A DNA stretch of 64,000 nucleotides from Zygnema cylindricum (GCA_037447655.1 JBBHKE010002921.1:116753-180752), one strand, 5' to 3'; counted from the stretch's first letter, positions 22,354 through 34,032 are shown. Notes: generated by a model from the sequence alone, not told the origin. Numbers and translations: made by a program.

Positions 22354-25300
22354 CTAGTCACCTTCTAATTTCAGACCATACTTCTCACTGCAGAAAACAA
22401 GATTAGGGGAAGGCACAGGTTTGGTCATCATATCTGCTACCATTTCACTATTTGGTCTATATTCTAAACTGATTATTATGTCTTCTACCTTTTCCCTAAC
22501 GAAGCTAAGTCTAATGTCCATATGTTTTGCTTTAAAATGGTGTTTAGGATTAACAGAAATGGCAATAGCTGCTTGATTCTCACAAAATACTTTCTGAACA
22601 CCACTCTTAAGATGACCAAGTTCACCAAGCAAGGACTTGAGCCACATTAATTCTTTTATCGCAGAGCAAGAGGCCATGTACTCAGCCTCCATGGTGGATT
22701 GAGCAATGACCTTTTGCTGCTTGCTGTTCCAGCAGAAAGCCCCATCACCCACATACAATACATACCCAGACGTGCATCTCCGCATAGGAGCATCCCTATA
22801 GCTGGCATCACTCCAAGTGGTGATGTCAGTATTGTTCCAACCCAAATGCAACCATAGATCTCTAGTCCCTATGAGATAACTAACGACTCTCTTAGCTGCC
22901 TCCGAATCTTTATTAGTGGGAGCATTCAGACTCCTACTTAGAACTCCTACAGCTGCAGCTATGTCCGGACGGGTACAATTCATGAAAAATATTAGGTTGT
23001 CCACTACTTGTCTATAAAGGATGGTCTACATAAATCTTTTCTCTTCCGGGCTTACCTCATCATCCAAGATTATTACTCCCTCTTCCGCACTCCCCTCACT
23101 TCCCTTCTTTAGTTCCATAGGAGGGGTACAACTATTAGCCCTGTCCATTTGGAATCTTTCTAACATGTTTCCAATGGCCCCCTTTTGAGTTAATCTTATT
23201 ATCTTTCTATCTCCGTCTCTCTCTACCTGAATTCCCAGAATATACCTCGCTTCTCCCATATCCTTCATCTCAAATCTTCCTTTTAGATCATTTTTCAACT
23301 TATTTATTTTATCCATAGATTTACTTAAAACAAGCAAATCATCGACATAAATTGCAATAAAAAAAATTCCTTCCTCACCTTCAAACAAATATATTGAGTG
23401 ATCTGAGCTGATCCGAACATATCCCAAACCTGTAAGAAACTCATCGAGCTTCTTGTTCCATTACCGGGGCGCCTGTTTTAGCCCATACAAAGATTTGATC
23501 AATCGACATACCTTCCATTCCTCCCTTTGAGTCCTTCTCGATCTGATCTGTACGTGCAATATCATCATCTTGTTGAAATCATAGATAGTTAGGAAGCTCA
23601 AAGTCATCTGAATTTCTGACTCAAATCTGATTTTGACTCTCTTTGTATGCTTAAAGAGATTTATAGATTTTCCTTCATCCATAACCACTAGATGCTTCAC
23701 TAGGATAATATCCTCTCTTTTGAGATAATAGACTCTGTATCCTTTTACATCTTCATCATATCCTAGTAGATATCCTGGTTTTCCTTTTGGGTCTAACTTC
23801 CAGTTTGACTGATCTTTGTCTAAACTGAACACTTGACTACCGAAAACCTTTAAGTGTGAAACATCTGGTTTTCGGCCTGTCCATCTCTCATAGGGTGTTT
23901 CGCCTTTTACTCCTGAAGTAAGAACTATTCTTGAGATAATTTGCATAGTTTATTGCTTCAGCCCAAAACTTCTTTCCTATCTTCTTATCTGACAGCATAC
24001 TCTTAGCAATATCACTCAGTGTTCTATTTAATCTTTCAGCTACACCATTCTGCTGAGGATTTTTAGGAAGTGTCTTTTGTTGTTGCACTCCATCTTCTCT
24101 CAAAAAATCCTCAAAATGGTTAGAGGTATACTCTCCACCATTGTCACTCCTTACTCTCTTGATTCAGATTTCATGGAGTTTTTCACTCCATGCTTTATAT
24201 TGTTTAAAATATTCTTGAGCCTCTGACTTATTTTTCAAAAAATACACCCTGGAATATGTTGTTCTGAGACAACTGCTGGCACTGAAGATGAAGAAGATGC
24301 AGCAGTAGTCATCGTATAACAAATCAAAAGAGGAAGCTTCCACAAATACCGATGGCTAAACAAAAACTTTGACAGACTATAACTTTCAGACAAACGCTCC
24401 AACGGTCCTGAAAATTTACCACAGTGTAGATAACATACAAAAGAACACACACACAAAATTTCAATGAATTCCGCTCACAGATCTGTGAGATATTTAGAAA
24501 TGAAATTGCATAAAACTGAGTGTACAGTTTTCATATCATTTGTTCCTAATGAATCAAATTCACTAAGTCCTACTTCTATACACCGAAACTACACTAAGCT
24601 GTACGGAGGCATTCCAGCCGTACATCTAACATTCTTCTTTCTATTCCTTAAAATCAGCCTAAACATCCCTTGGCTACCTTTTTCAGCAATGAAATAAACT
24701 TCCTCCTCAAAGCTAGCAGTAAAGGTTCCCTTCCTAGTGCTAGTCTGAAAACCCTTATCATCTAACACAAACGTTCAGATGAGGTTTTTGTTTAACTTTC
24801 GAATAAACAACACATCAGAGAATGTCACTATGGATGTCTTTCCCTCCACTAAGACTTTCAGATCTACCGATCCTACCATAGTACTAGTGACTACCCTCCA
24901 ATCCCCATACTCTATCTCAACGGTGGGAATCTTTCTCATTTTAGTGAATAGGTGTTTATCCTTACACATGTGCATGTAGGCACCGGAATCCACAATCGAA
25001 CCTCCTCCACCTTTCAAACCTCCAAAATCACACTTCTGCTTTCGAGGAATTTCGACCTCGGTCTTTGCCTCCACTCCTCATCCAGTAAGAGCTCACCGTC
25101 CTTGTCCTTGGATTCCTCCTCTTGTACCTGAGTCACAAGAGCCTTTTTCTTTCCTCTTGGAGGTCCATCGATCTCCCCCTCCTTTAAGCGATGTTTGGTT
25201 AGCTTAGTGCACTCCGCCATATAGTGCCCTGGTTTCTTACAAAACTGACACAAACCCTTGGGAGACCCTGGTCCAATCCCTCGGTCAGATTTTTCTGCCC

Positions 25301-26168
25301 CCCCCTGTATAATTTCCGACCGATTTCCTAAAATCATTGTTCCTGTAATCGGTCGCAGCTGCTAAGGCTTGCCCACTCTTTCCTCCCTTTCGGATCTCAA
25401 TCGTGTTCTACGAACGAGAATCATCCCTATCACTGAATTCCATATCCACCTTGAGTCTAGCAAGTCCTACACACGGTTGACTATGTTCTCGAACTCCTCT
25501 GGTACTTCATGAGCAACCACGGTTGACTATGTTCTCGAACTCCTCTGGTAACTTCATGAGCAAGCAGTTAACCTTCATCTTTTCACTTTCAACCTGTCCG
25601 GCACTCTCTAGCTCCATGAATAGTGTTGCCATCTCATTACAAAAATCCAACATCTTCCCTCTTTTGTATACATATGCGATTTTTTTTTTATCAGCCAACT
25701 GTTGTTGCTGAATCGTACCACTTCGGTACATCTCTATGAGAGCCACCCAAAAATCAGATGCCCTCTCTACTTGCAAATGAGGAGATGCAAGCCCTTGAGT
25801 AAGATGGCGGAGGATGAAGTGATTTGCCGCCATATTATTGTAGTCCCAGGTATCGGTATCATTCTCCTCGTTCCTTGGAATAGGTGACATGAATGTCGAA
25901 CCGGCTGCTATCGGTGTGATTGTCTCTTTCTCCTTTCTTTTGTCCACCGCCTCCCTTTCCTTTGTCTCCTCCGTTGGAGATGGATATGCATCTCTGGTGA
26001 ATCTGCTTCCTCCAAACCCGAAGGGATGCTAAGATTGGGTGGACGCCTCACCCGTCCACTCACTATTCCCCAAAACCTTTTCTCACATAGAGCTCCTGTC
26101 ATCATACTCTCCCAGTATGTGAAGCCTGTTCCATTAAAGATGGGCACCCTAGAGGGTGGGCCAACAAC
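22354..26168 (-). pseudogene. copia gag-pol remnant of element C
   Basis: From right to left: gag PSRVPIFNGTGFTYWES (from about 26168; the frame is open from an LTR ATG at 26213), an intact zinc knuckle CQFCKKPGHYMAEC (about 25220-25250), protease DSGAYMHMCKD with Ser-to-Tyr after DSGA (about 24960-25000), the foreign segment 24257-24640, the integrase end with an SDKKIGKKFWAEAINYANYL stretch (23888-24003), a linker, then SLYGLKQAPR after the internal deletion, YVDDLLVLSK (about 23330-23350) and RNase H (22354-23004). Unlike A, B and E it has TCG rather than UAG before the protease (24997-24999). Several frameshifts. Confidence 0.88.
24257..24640. other. Non-homologous segment replacing the integrase start in element C
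   Basis: Homology to A, B, E and F stops after AATACACCCTGGAATA and resumes at TTCCTTAAAATCAGCCT. The 384 bases between match nothing else in the window. They replace about 320 bp that would hold the integrase zinc finger and first catalytic Asp. The segment contains the inverted repeat TGTACGG...CCGTACA near 24600-24626. Origin unknown; filler captured in a repair event is one explanation. Confidence 0.75.
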
Positions 26169-26169
26169 G

Positions 26170-27232
26170 TGCAACTGTGAGACCTCAATAGGTCCCCAGA
26201 GTAGGCAGTTCACACGAAGCCTCTAGGATAACCCTCACCCTTTTGAATTTTTAACAAGAATAAGCGCCACCTTGGCAGACAAAAACTCTGACCGACTATA
26301 CTCTCGTGTAGCCTGGACTCCCTTGATTTCGCAGCAAAAAGAATCTCTAAAGAATCTCTAAATTTGCTCCTCTGAGCAGTAAGTTATGGAGGGTCAAAGT
26401 TGACCTTTTGTATAGAGGCTCTCTAAGAGAGAGGGTCCTATCTACCAAATTTTCCTAAGTCCTATCTCTCTCTAAAACTCTATCTACTGAAGTACGACAC
26501 CAATCAAAATAGTGTGTCGTACAAAAAGGTACAGGTGCCGCTGTACTTTTTGTACGACCATTGTACGACATGGCAAACCAGTCGACACAAGTCATATCTG
26601 GATTCGTTCCTGTAATCCCCAGAGATGTCGTAAGTCAATGTGGTTGTGCCACGTGTCAATCGATGTGGCGATGACCAAAAACCGCCAAAATCCTATTCCG
26701 CGATCTCGGCATCTTTCGAGGCCGTTCGATCAAAACCAGGTTTTAATCGTAGCCGTCATAAATCGTTGCACGATATTTGTTTCGCTATCAAAACAAAAAG
26801 CGCGGTATCCGTTTCGGAACCATACCGTACTCCGTACTTTACATACCTGTATCTATGCGCGACGTTTATAGTTTTAGTTAAATGAATTAGTTCACGCTTC
26901 ACAATTTATATATTTGTCAAACAATATATGTTTCAGCACCAATCCTAGACTTGTAGGATAAAGCTAACCGCTACCAGTTAGCTTGACAGACGGTAGGTAC
27001 CAGGATCAAATCACGGATCTGTCAAGTACCTTTTTAGTAAACCTACTAAAACATCTGCCTGTCTCTCTCTGGATAGCACAAGTAGCCATGGCTCTATCTC
27101 CCTCTTCAACCTTTAGTGACTGCATCAAGTGTGGGAGCTGAAGAGATGAGTTAGAGGCAGACTGTCTCGACTTTGTTTTCTGCAATTAATTTTAGACCTA
27201 GAAAATACTAAAATGAACCATTAATTTCTACA
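26170..27232 (-). repeat. 5' LTR of element C
   Basis: 1063 bp, TG at 26170 and TTTCTACA ending at 27232. Intact dyad GGTCAAAGTTGACC at 26392-26405. The adjoining primer-binding site complement (26157-26169, TGGGCCAACAACG) is mutated, and the ATG within it is lost. Confidence 0.9.
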
Positions 27233-27237
27233 CTTTC

Positions 27238-29036
27238 CTTCTCGGCCGACGGTGGTCTCATTCCTCTCTCCTCTGCTACAAGCACTCGCCAAGGCGACCC
27301 TTTGGGTTGACCTTTGTTCGCCCTTGCCCATTACCGAGCACTTCGTGCTTCCGCAGCTGATTTCTCTTTTTACCTTTTTCCTTCGGTTGCAGATGATACG
27401 CACATATTTGGACCTAGGGATCAAGTCGTGTTGGCATATAATTTTTTCAAGGAACGTTTAGCCGAACTCAACCTTTCAGTCCAACCTTTGAAGTGTGTTA
27501 TTTCATCACCTCAAGATATTCCACTTTCTTTTACTCCCCCTCTTGGTTTTCAAACTCCTCCTCCCTCCGATGGAACTCGTGTGTTGGGCCGCCCCTTTGG
27601 TTCGGATACTTTCTTGTCCCAATTTCTTGATGATGCTCTACAGACAGATCTAGCCCACGTGGACGACCTCCCTCACTTTCTTGATCCCCAAGTGGCTATT
27701 GTTATGTTAACCAGGTGTTTCCCCCACCGCCCTTCTTACCTTATTCGTACTTCCCCTTCCACCTCGTTGTTTGTCTCCTCTCTCTCATCCTTTGGTGATC
27801 GCCTCATGGACGTCCTCGACACTCTGCTAGGTTGTGGGGCATTCGATCGCGAGTCTGGGCCTTCGGCCCGCATTCAGGCGTCCCTTTCTGTCTCTACGGG
27901 GGGATTGGGTCTATTAGCGATTGCTTATGTTGCTCCTGCGGCCTATTTGGGAAGTTGGTGCCTTATTGCTTCCACTCTTGTTTCCCGGTTCTTGGCTGGG
28001 GACACCCTCGTTCTAGCTACCCTGGTCTCTCGGGTCTCAGACAGTGTGTTCGCCTTCCAACGATTTCTATTAGACGCGTCACATTCTCATCCTCCTCATG
28101 GCATAGTAGATGTGCCGATTCTTTCCACCCTTGTTACGAAATCACTAGAGGGTGTCCAAAAATTGATTTTTCGATCGAGTTATCGCCGCCATTAAATCCG
28201 AGCTTCTCGAGGCGCTTCCCTCTAATTCTTTGCGTGCCCGTCTTCTCTCTTGTAATAGACCTGGTTCCGGGTCGTGGCTATTTGCTACACCTATTTTGTC
28301 CACTTTCCGATTCTCACCTGCTCAGTTCACTACCGCCCTTCGGTTTCGCCTGGGCTTTCCCCATCCTCCTTTACTAGGCTCTCTAGTTTGCGCATGTGGT
28401 CGCGTCTTAGAGCCCGATGGTGTCTATTTGCTTCGCTGCTCCCATGGGGGAGAATTGATCCAAGCGTACGGCATTATTGGCGACGATGTTACGATTATCG
28501 CTTCAGAAGGCGGATTTTCTGTGCGTCGGGAGGTTTCTCATATTATTCCCTCGCGCTGAATCGATGTAGTTTTGCTCGATGGTGCACGTCGCATTATTGG
28601 TGATATTGTTTTGGCAAACCCTACTTCGGCGACGGTCGTTGGTCAGGCGGCTCGACATGTTGGGGTGGCGGCTCATAATGCCGCTAAGGTGAAGGAGCGT
28701 GATTATGCCCAGCGGGACCCTATAAATGACTTTATTCCGATGGCGGTCAAGATCTTTGGTTTTTTGGTGTTGCGTTGGACGAGTTTCTCTGTTCTTGTGC
28801 TCGACGTGCTTTCGAGCGACGAGGAACTAGGAGCCCTCCTCCTTCGGTCTTTACTTCTTTTTATCGTCAACGGTTATCTGTGGCTTTACAACGGGTGCAG
28901 GCTTTTATTCTCCTTCGATCGACTATTGCGGTTATGGATTGTCGACGTGTTTCGAAACTCCCTCAACGTGCTCCCCCAAGGGGGACTCACGGGGTTGCTT
29001 TTCGTAGATATTTAATTGAGTTAGGGTTGGGGTTAT
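27238..29036 (+). pseudogene. Non-LTR RT carboxy half with zinc-finger-like and endonuclease-like regions
   Basis: Continues the RT after element C: FSADGGLIP, then TRQGDPLG, a stop and frameshift near 27310, ALAHYRALR, and the catalytic motif as VADDTHIFGP (usual form [FY]ADD). The thumb with NLSVQPLKC and PLGFQTPPPSDGTRVLG runs to 28195. After a frameshift, 28230-28559 holds RLGFPHPPLLGSLVCACG...LLRCSHGGE, a CCHC-like metal site before the endonuclease. A TGA at 28557-28559 interrupts VLLDGARRIIGDIVLANP...AAKVKERDYAQRDP...FIPMAVKIFGF, which looks like the PD-(D/E)xK-type domain; a last frameshift near 28765 leads to ALDEFLCSCARRAFERRGTR. Non-functional. Confidence 0.8.
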
Positions 29037-29257
29037 AGTTTTGGTTTAGTGGGTTGCCGTGCTTTTCATTTTGAGTTTAAGTGTTTTTATTTTATTTGCC
29101 ATTTTTCTGTGTTTCCGTTTCTTTCTTTGTTTTTCATTGCCCTGCTTATAGTTTTTCAGTTTTGGCTATGCCACCCCTTTTGTACCCTCGAACTCAGATG
29201 GTTTACCATCTTGCTTTTTAATTTATCCTGTGGGTTTTTTTATATTATTATTAATGT

Positions 29258-29480
29258 AGAGATTGCCTCAATAATGGAAGCAAAAACCTGGGAAATAGTG
29301 GACTGTCCCCTAGATAGAAAACTATTGCAGGTAATCTATAGAGAGATACACGGCTCGGTTGGTAGCTAAGGGATATACACAGAAAGAGGGAATAGATTAT
29401 GAAGAAACTTTTGCCCTAGTAGTGAGGTTTCCCTCTATGAGAATTCTTCTAAACTTAGCAGCAGCTGAAGACATGGAGGC
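29258..29480 (+). pseudogene. Orphan copia RT fragment
   Basis: Plus-strand fragment reading EIASIMEAKTWEIVDCPLD, then after a small internal deletion ARLVAKGYTQKEGIDYEETF and RFPSMRILLNLAAAEDMEA. It matches the RT amino-terminal region of the copia family here but is more diverged, with no LTR or other domain nearby. It abuts the apparent 3' end of the non-LTR element, so it is either the old target of that insertion or a small fragment joined to it. Confidence 0.8.
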
Positions 29481-29574
29481 ATGTAAAATGAACTATTATC
29501 CACGACATACGATTTCGATTTTCAAAAGGAAACCTTAATTTCAAATATTGAAGTTCTGTTGGACTACAGTATTG

Positions 29575-29781
29575 TACACCGTGTATCGCTAGTAGTGTTA
29601 AAATTTTTCATCTTTTCTCTGTACACACTTGTCCGATTTTCAATTTGAAACCGCCAATTGGAAGTTGAGAACCTTACCTTTCAATTGCAACCGATAGATC
29701 CACAATCCGACAAATGTGTACGGAGAAAATATATTTTAAGAGGCAGTAAAAACATTAACACTAATGGCGACTCCCGGTGTA
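29575..29781. mobile_element. TA-flanked MITE (family M), copy 5, near-complete fold-back
   Basis: 207 bp. Left TACACCGTGTATCGCTAGTA, right CGCCATTAGTGTTAA-type complement ending CCCGGTGTA. The inverted repeat extends inward: CTCTGTACACACTTGTC near 29618 is complemented by GACAAATGTGTACGGAG near 29708, so most of the element can fold into one hairpin. Confidence 0.75.
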
Positions 29782-30113
29782 CTGTTCTGTAGTAGTCTCA
29801 AGGTAAGTGCACAACCATGACGTGCACAACAATGGAGCAGTAAACAGTAATGTCGAAAAATATCTGTTGTCATTAGCGCTAAAAGCACAATTTACTATTT
29901 AGCATTTACTGATTTCGGTCTCATTCTTCTTTGGCCTTTGAACCCAAACTAATGTGACGAAAACAATTGTTATTCTGTGAAACCCTACTACTCTCATGGT
30001 TTAGGTTGGCGTTCCATCATAAATTGTTGTAATCGTACGACGAACAGTAAAATATGCTACATTCTGAACGATGTTCTATCGTGCATAGTCTGTAATCCAT
30101 GTGCTCAAAATTG

Positions 30114-31455
30114 TAGTGTTGGGTATCGAGGACCACTTGCCGATATTCGATATGTAATGAATTTTAGGTACCCGATAATCGATAAGCTTAACATCGCGAT
30201 ATATAGCGGTATATCGCCAATATATAGTATCTCGATATATCGAAGCTCCTTTTCTTGCTTTTTTATAACTATTCGAGCTACTACTGCTTGTATTAGTGGT
30301 GGTGTTGCTAGTAGCACTAGTGCTACTGCTACTCCAAATTCATAATAATAATAATAAAAACTCACATTTTTTACACTTCAAAAAATGCAATGTAATTCCA
30401 ACCGACTTATGAAATCAATATTTGGCCACAAGTAACCCATATTTCCACATTGAAATTAATTATTTACTTTCCCAAATTCCAAATCTAATTCCCTAAATGA
30501 AAAAAAATTAAATTCCTTAAGCTTTCAAAATCCGACATGTGCAAATTATGTGATTAATCCGACATTTCATGAATGCTTGAAATGAATAGTCTGCAAATTT
30601 TTTTATCATCAGATCATACTTTGACTAAATTTGTGTGAACTTTTCGTATGTCAAGTTCTTTACGTACAAAATTAGTGACTATATGAATTTCATAGTTAAT
30701 AACTTTTCGTCGGTTACATTTTGCGCGACTACACCGCGAATCGTAATTAGAGTAATAAAAAAATTAGAGTAAAAAATGAGAAAAAAATAATTAGAGTTAT
30801 GAACTCTAATTTGTGTCTGAACTTTTCAAAATGAATTTTACTCTAATTTTTTTAAGTACTCTAATTTGGCGCTCTAATATCTATACTATAAATAAGGTAT
30901 TCATACAGAATCTGACAAAACGTACAGTTTATCGTCACTACGACGTTTGCACTACGCGGTTTGATAAAGCGCAGTTACATGATAACGACCTGTATGAAAT
31001 CATTATTTGTATTTTTTTACTTATAAAAGTACATCTTTGCACGGTCGGACGTCGTCCATTACTCCACATATTTAAAACGAACCTATAAAGAATCTTTTAC
31101 GCTAATTAACCTTACCTTAAATAGTATAATGAAAATTTAAAATCATTTACTGTATTTAAAGTGATAAAGTCGAATTTAGGGCGACGAATTAGGTTTACTC
31201 TAATTACGATTCGCGGTGTACCTTGAAGTAACGAAACGAAAATCACGTCGTACGTGGTGTATCAAACAATTTGTCTTTTCCGATAAAATAACATATTATA
31301 AAAAATATTAAATTTAAAATACTATATATCGCAAAATATATCGCGATAATTTATGCTTGTCTCGGTACGATATATCGAAGAGTTTGCTCGATCGAAACTC
31401 GATATATCGAATATCGAAATTAACGCGATATAAATTTACTTGATATTCAACACTA
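30114..31455. mobile_element. Non-autonomous hAT-type element with perfect 8-bp target duplication
   Basis: 1342 bp bounded by CAAAATTG on both sides (30106-30113 and 31456-31463). Terminal inverted repeats are TAGTGTTGGGTATCGAG at the left and, in reverse complement, TAGTGTTGAATATCAAG at the right. An 8-bp duplication with TAGTGTTG-type ends is characteristic of hAT transposons. Both subterminal regions are rich in TATCGA/TCGATA motifs, a likely transposase-binding array by analogy. No transposase frame. It carries the nested MITE at 30730-31220. A related repeat without the insertion exists at about 46750. Confidence 0.85.
30730..31220. mobile_element. TA-flanked MITE (family M), copy 6, perfect inverted ends
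   Basis: 491 bp nested in the hAT element. Left end 30730-30756 (TACACCGCGAATCGTAATTA...) and right end 31194-31220 are perfect inverted complements, including the internal TTAGAGTAA. No coding capacity. Confidence 0.85.
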
Positions 31456-31861
31456 CAAAATTGAATGGTACCACGTAAGAAAAGATCGTGTATTGAAAAT
31501 CGTCAAACATTTTTCTCACCGACCAACTTCGACTTGAAATCTTCATTTGCGTACATGTACGTGTGGACGAGGTCATCGTACGACATAATTGTGTCCTCTT
31601 TGCAGACACCTTGTCAGATACTAGCTCGATTTTTTTAGGGTTTTTGACTTTCAGTTTTTTCGCGTGACGAATGAGCGTTGCCACAAATAGTGTGACGAAT
31701 GGGCGCTCACAAATATATCGTGACGAAAGCTCGTTACGAGATTACTTTTGTGATTTCGGTTAGGATTTTTGAATGGATGTATCATGTGCGAAATTTTTCG
31801 ATTTCCGTTGGTTTGTCGTCCTGACACGTATGTTCATTATCCAACGTGTCACGGCGCAATT

Positions 31862-31914
31862 TTTTTTGTAAATGGTGATGTACCTCGTCGAGGTACATCA
31901 CCATTTACAAAAAA
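31862..31914. repeat. Perfect 26-bp inverted repeat with one-base centre
   Basis: Arms 31862-31887 and 31889-31914 (inner part GATGTACCTCG-T-CGAGGTACATC) are fully complementary around T31888, giving an uninterrupted hairpin or cruciform. Confidence 0.95.
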
Positions 31915-32233
31915 CTTTCGAAGTGAATATCCAACGGTCATTGTTACCTCCCAGACCTTTGGAGAATATTGGCAAGATTCTCTATAATGTTCTTCGCCCA
32001 TAAGAACAAAATAAGCGGTACGAGCTGGTACGGATAGGCGTCGATTTCTGTAAACTACCCCACTTTTCGTGTGATGGATGCCACCTTTAAAGTAGCCCAC
32101 AACAGTTGGGTGTTAAAAATAAATGTATTAACTATTGCGCGCACGGCATAAAGTTGGATAAAAGGATATTATTTAGGTCTACCTACTTGAAATTAGACGC
32201 CAGAACATGGCAATATTTTCGTTTAAAGGTTAA

Positions 32234-33007
32234 GGGCGTGTGCCCATGTATTCAAGTAAGGGTTTTTTTTATGTCGTTTACACAGAAGTTGGGACTTCCA
32301 ACGAGAAAATGTTACGCCGTACGAAAAATGGGCAAAAACACAAGTACATTTTGTATCATCTTGGAACTTGGAAGGTACGACAATTTGGTGTTATTATCAT
32401 CGCGACCCATTTCTAGCTCATCTTCACACTTGCACTGAAATCAAATCGCGACGTGATTGTAATCAAAATAACACCCTATCGACGAATAGGAAACCGGGAT
32501 TGCACGCGTCAAACGTTTTCGTATTTTTTTTTGCAGTTGGGAAAGTACACGAAAATAATTGTTTGTCCGTTTGCAATTGTACGAAATTTCTCCCCAAGTC
32601 TCGGACATCTACAATGTCACGTTGAACATTCGATGTCACCTTCACTTCAGTACAGTACTGTACAGCCATTTGTAGACATACGCGATTGGGTATGTTGTCC
32701 ACGTGTGGGCGTCTACATATGTCCAGAGCTCCTTGGCGTCTACAAATTTCCGCAAGATCTCAGGAGCTCGTTGAAGCATACGAATGTCCGCATTATGTCC
32801 AGAGCTCGTTGGCATCTACAGGTGTCCGCAGTTTGTTGGCGTCTACAAGTGTCGCAAGATATTGGCGACGTCTACAACTGTCACATATTTGAAGTAATGA
32901 GCGCGCAAGTAACGTTTGACATATGAACACTTTGAAAAGTACACAGTAAAATCTACGCTAAAATCCAAAGTAACGTTTCAAAGTTTCGGTTACATGGGCA
33001 CACGCCC
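32234..33007. mobile_element. Tourist-like MITE, copy 3
   Basis: 774 bp with perfect 17-bp inverted repeats GGGCGTGTGCCCATGTA (32234-32250 and complement 32991-33007), flanked by TAA on both sides (32231-32233, 33008-33010). Subterminal sequence matches copy 2. No transposase. Best preserved of the three. Confidence 0.8.
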
Positions 33008-33010
33008 TAA

Positions 33011-33655
33011 GCTCCATCAAACGTTTCTGTAATTGTACGGTGAACTCTACAGACCCAGTTGATTCAGGCCGCTTCTCCATTAGGCGCCGACATTAATCGT
33101 ACGGAAACGTTTACTCGTAGTAATACTTCGTTCCCTTCTCTATCAGTTCATGTCAGGAATGGAATCTATCGCGTACGTTTTTTTTTTCGATTAGATACAC
33201 GTAGGTTCATGTTCTGACGGCGAGCAGTCAAAGATTCCAAAAGCAAAATGTCTAAACTTTTATTTGTACAACCAGCCGCAAAATAAAATGGCGCGAATGT
33301 ACAGTTTGTATGTTCCTGTTTTGTTGTTGTATCAACGGATTTAGATACCAGTCGAAAATAAAAGGATGTATAGACGTACACAAATGTACCTTTCGAATTT
33401 CATGAATTTCAGAACCAAATAGGAAATTTGAAGAAAGCGGGCGCCGCAAATTCTGAATGACGATAGATGGTGGTGGAGGCGTCACGAAAAATTCTTCAAC
33501 AAACATTTTTTGGTGGTTTTCGTCAGATGTGATTCCGCGCGCGTCTCGTACGTAACCTTTCTACGCGTAAACATTTTACACATCTGGTGATTGGTTACTC
33601 TTCTCCTTGAGGAGAGTAATTAATCACCGCACGAAGTGACCGCTTGCTTCGAAAA
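33011..33655. other. Non-coding stretch with the left part of fold-back repeat H, copy 2
   Basis: No gene seen. At about 33578-33620 GGTGATT...TTACTCTTCTCC faces GGAGAGTAATTAATCACC across a TTGA loop, an imperfect fold-back in the position of the hairpins of copies 1 and 3. The continuation lies beyond element F at 46533-46711. Confidence 0.5.
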
Positions 33656-34032
33656 TGTAGAAACTAATGGTTTTATTAGTATTTTCTAGGTCTGAAAAGA
33701 AATATAGAAGTCGAGGCAGTCTATCTCTAACTTCTCTCTCCAACTCTCAAACTTGTCGCAGTCACTGAGAAATTGGAGAGGAAGCTAGAGCCATGGCTAC
33801 CTTGGCTATCCTGAGGTTTACGGGAATTTTATATTAGGGTTTATTTATTTATTTAAAAGGTATGTGCCGGCGGCAGGATTTGATCCTTGTACCTACCGAC
33901 CGGCAGACAGGAAACAGCCGGTAGCCTTAGCCGTTAAGTCTAGCCGTAGTGTTACGTAGTATATAGTTTGATATTTATTTAAATGATTATACGTGCGATA
34001 AATCATTTAACTGAAATGGATTACGTGATACA

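Larger units (their letters stand above)
21270..27232 (-). mobile_element. Ty1/copia LTR retrotransposon C, inserted in the non-LTR element
   Basis: 5963 bp on the minus strand with 5-bp direct repeats CTTTC (21265-21269 and 27233-27237). 3' LTR 21270-22340, 5' LTR 26170-27232. About 0.5 kb shorter than E because roughly 0.65 kb of linker and amino-terminal RT is deleted at about 23515. An unrelated segment (24257-24640) replaces the start of integrase. A 46-bp tandem duplication lies in gag (25472-25564). Non-functional. Confidence 0.94.
19885..29257 (+). mobile_element. Non-LTR retrotransposon with RT and endonuclease-like C-terminus, interrupted by copia element C
   Basis: Two halves of one degenerate element: 19885-21269 and 27238-29257. 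Removing the copia insertion and one CTTTC copy brings the RT frame together without a shift. The 5' end is lost at the assembly gap or decayed. The 3' tail after about 29036 is T-rich and ends in TATTATTATTA at about 29245-29255. No APE-type endonuclease is seen; the carboxy-terminal part resembles the zinc-finger plus restriction-like endonuclease arrangement of RLE-bearing elements. The exact clade is not assigned. Confidence 0.8.
30065..32100. repeat. Fold-back repeat H, copy 1 (split by the hAT element)
   Basis: Similar to copy 3 at 46712-47386 on both sides of the hAT insertion: GATGTTCTATCGTGCATAGT before it; GACTTGAAATCTTCATTTGCG, CCAACGTGTCACGGCGCAAT and ACCCCACTTTTCG after it. About 0.69 kb without the hAT element. 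A perfect palindrome sits at 31862-31914. Confidence 0.7.
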
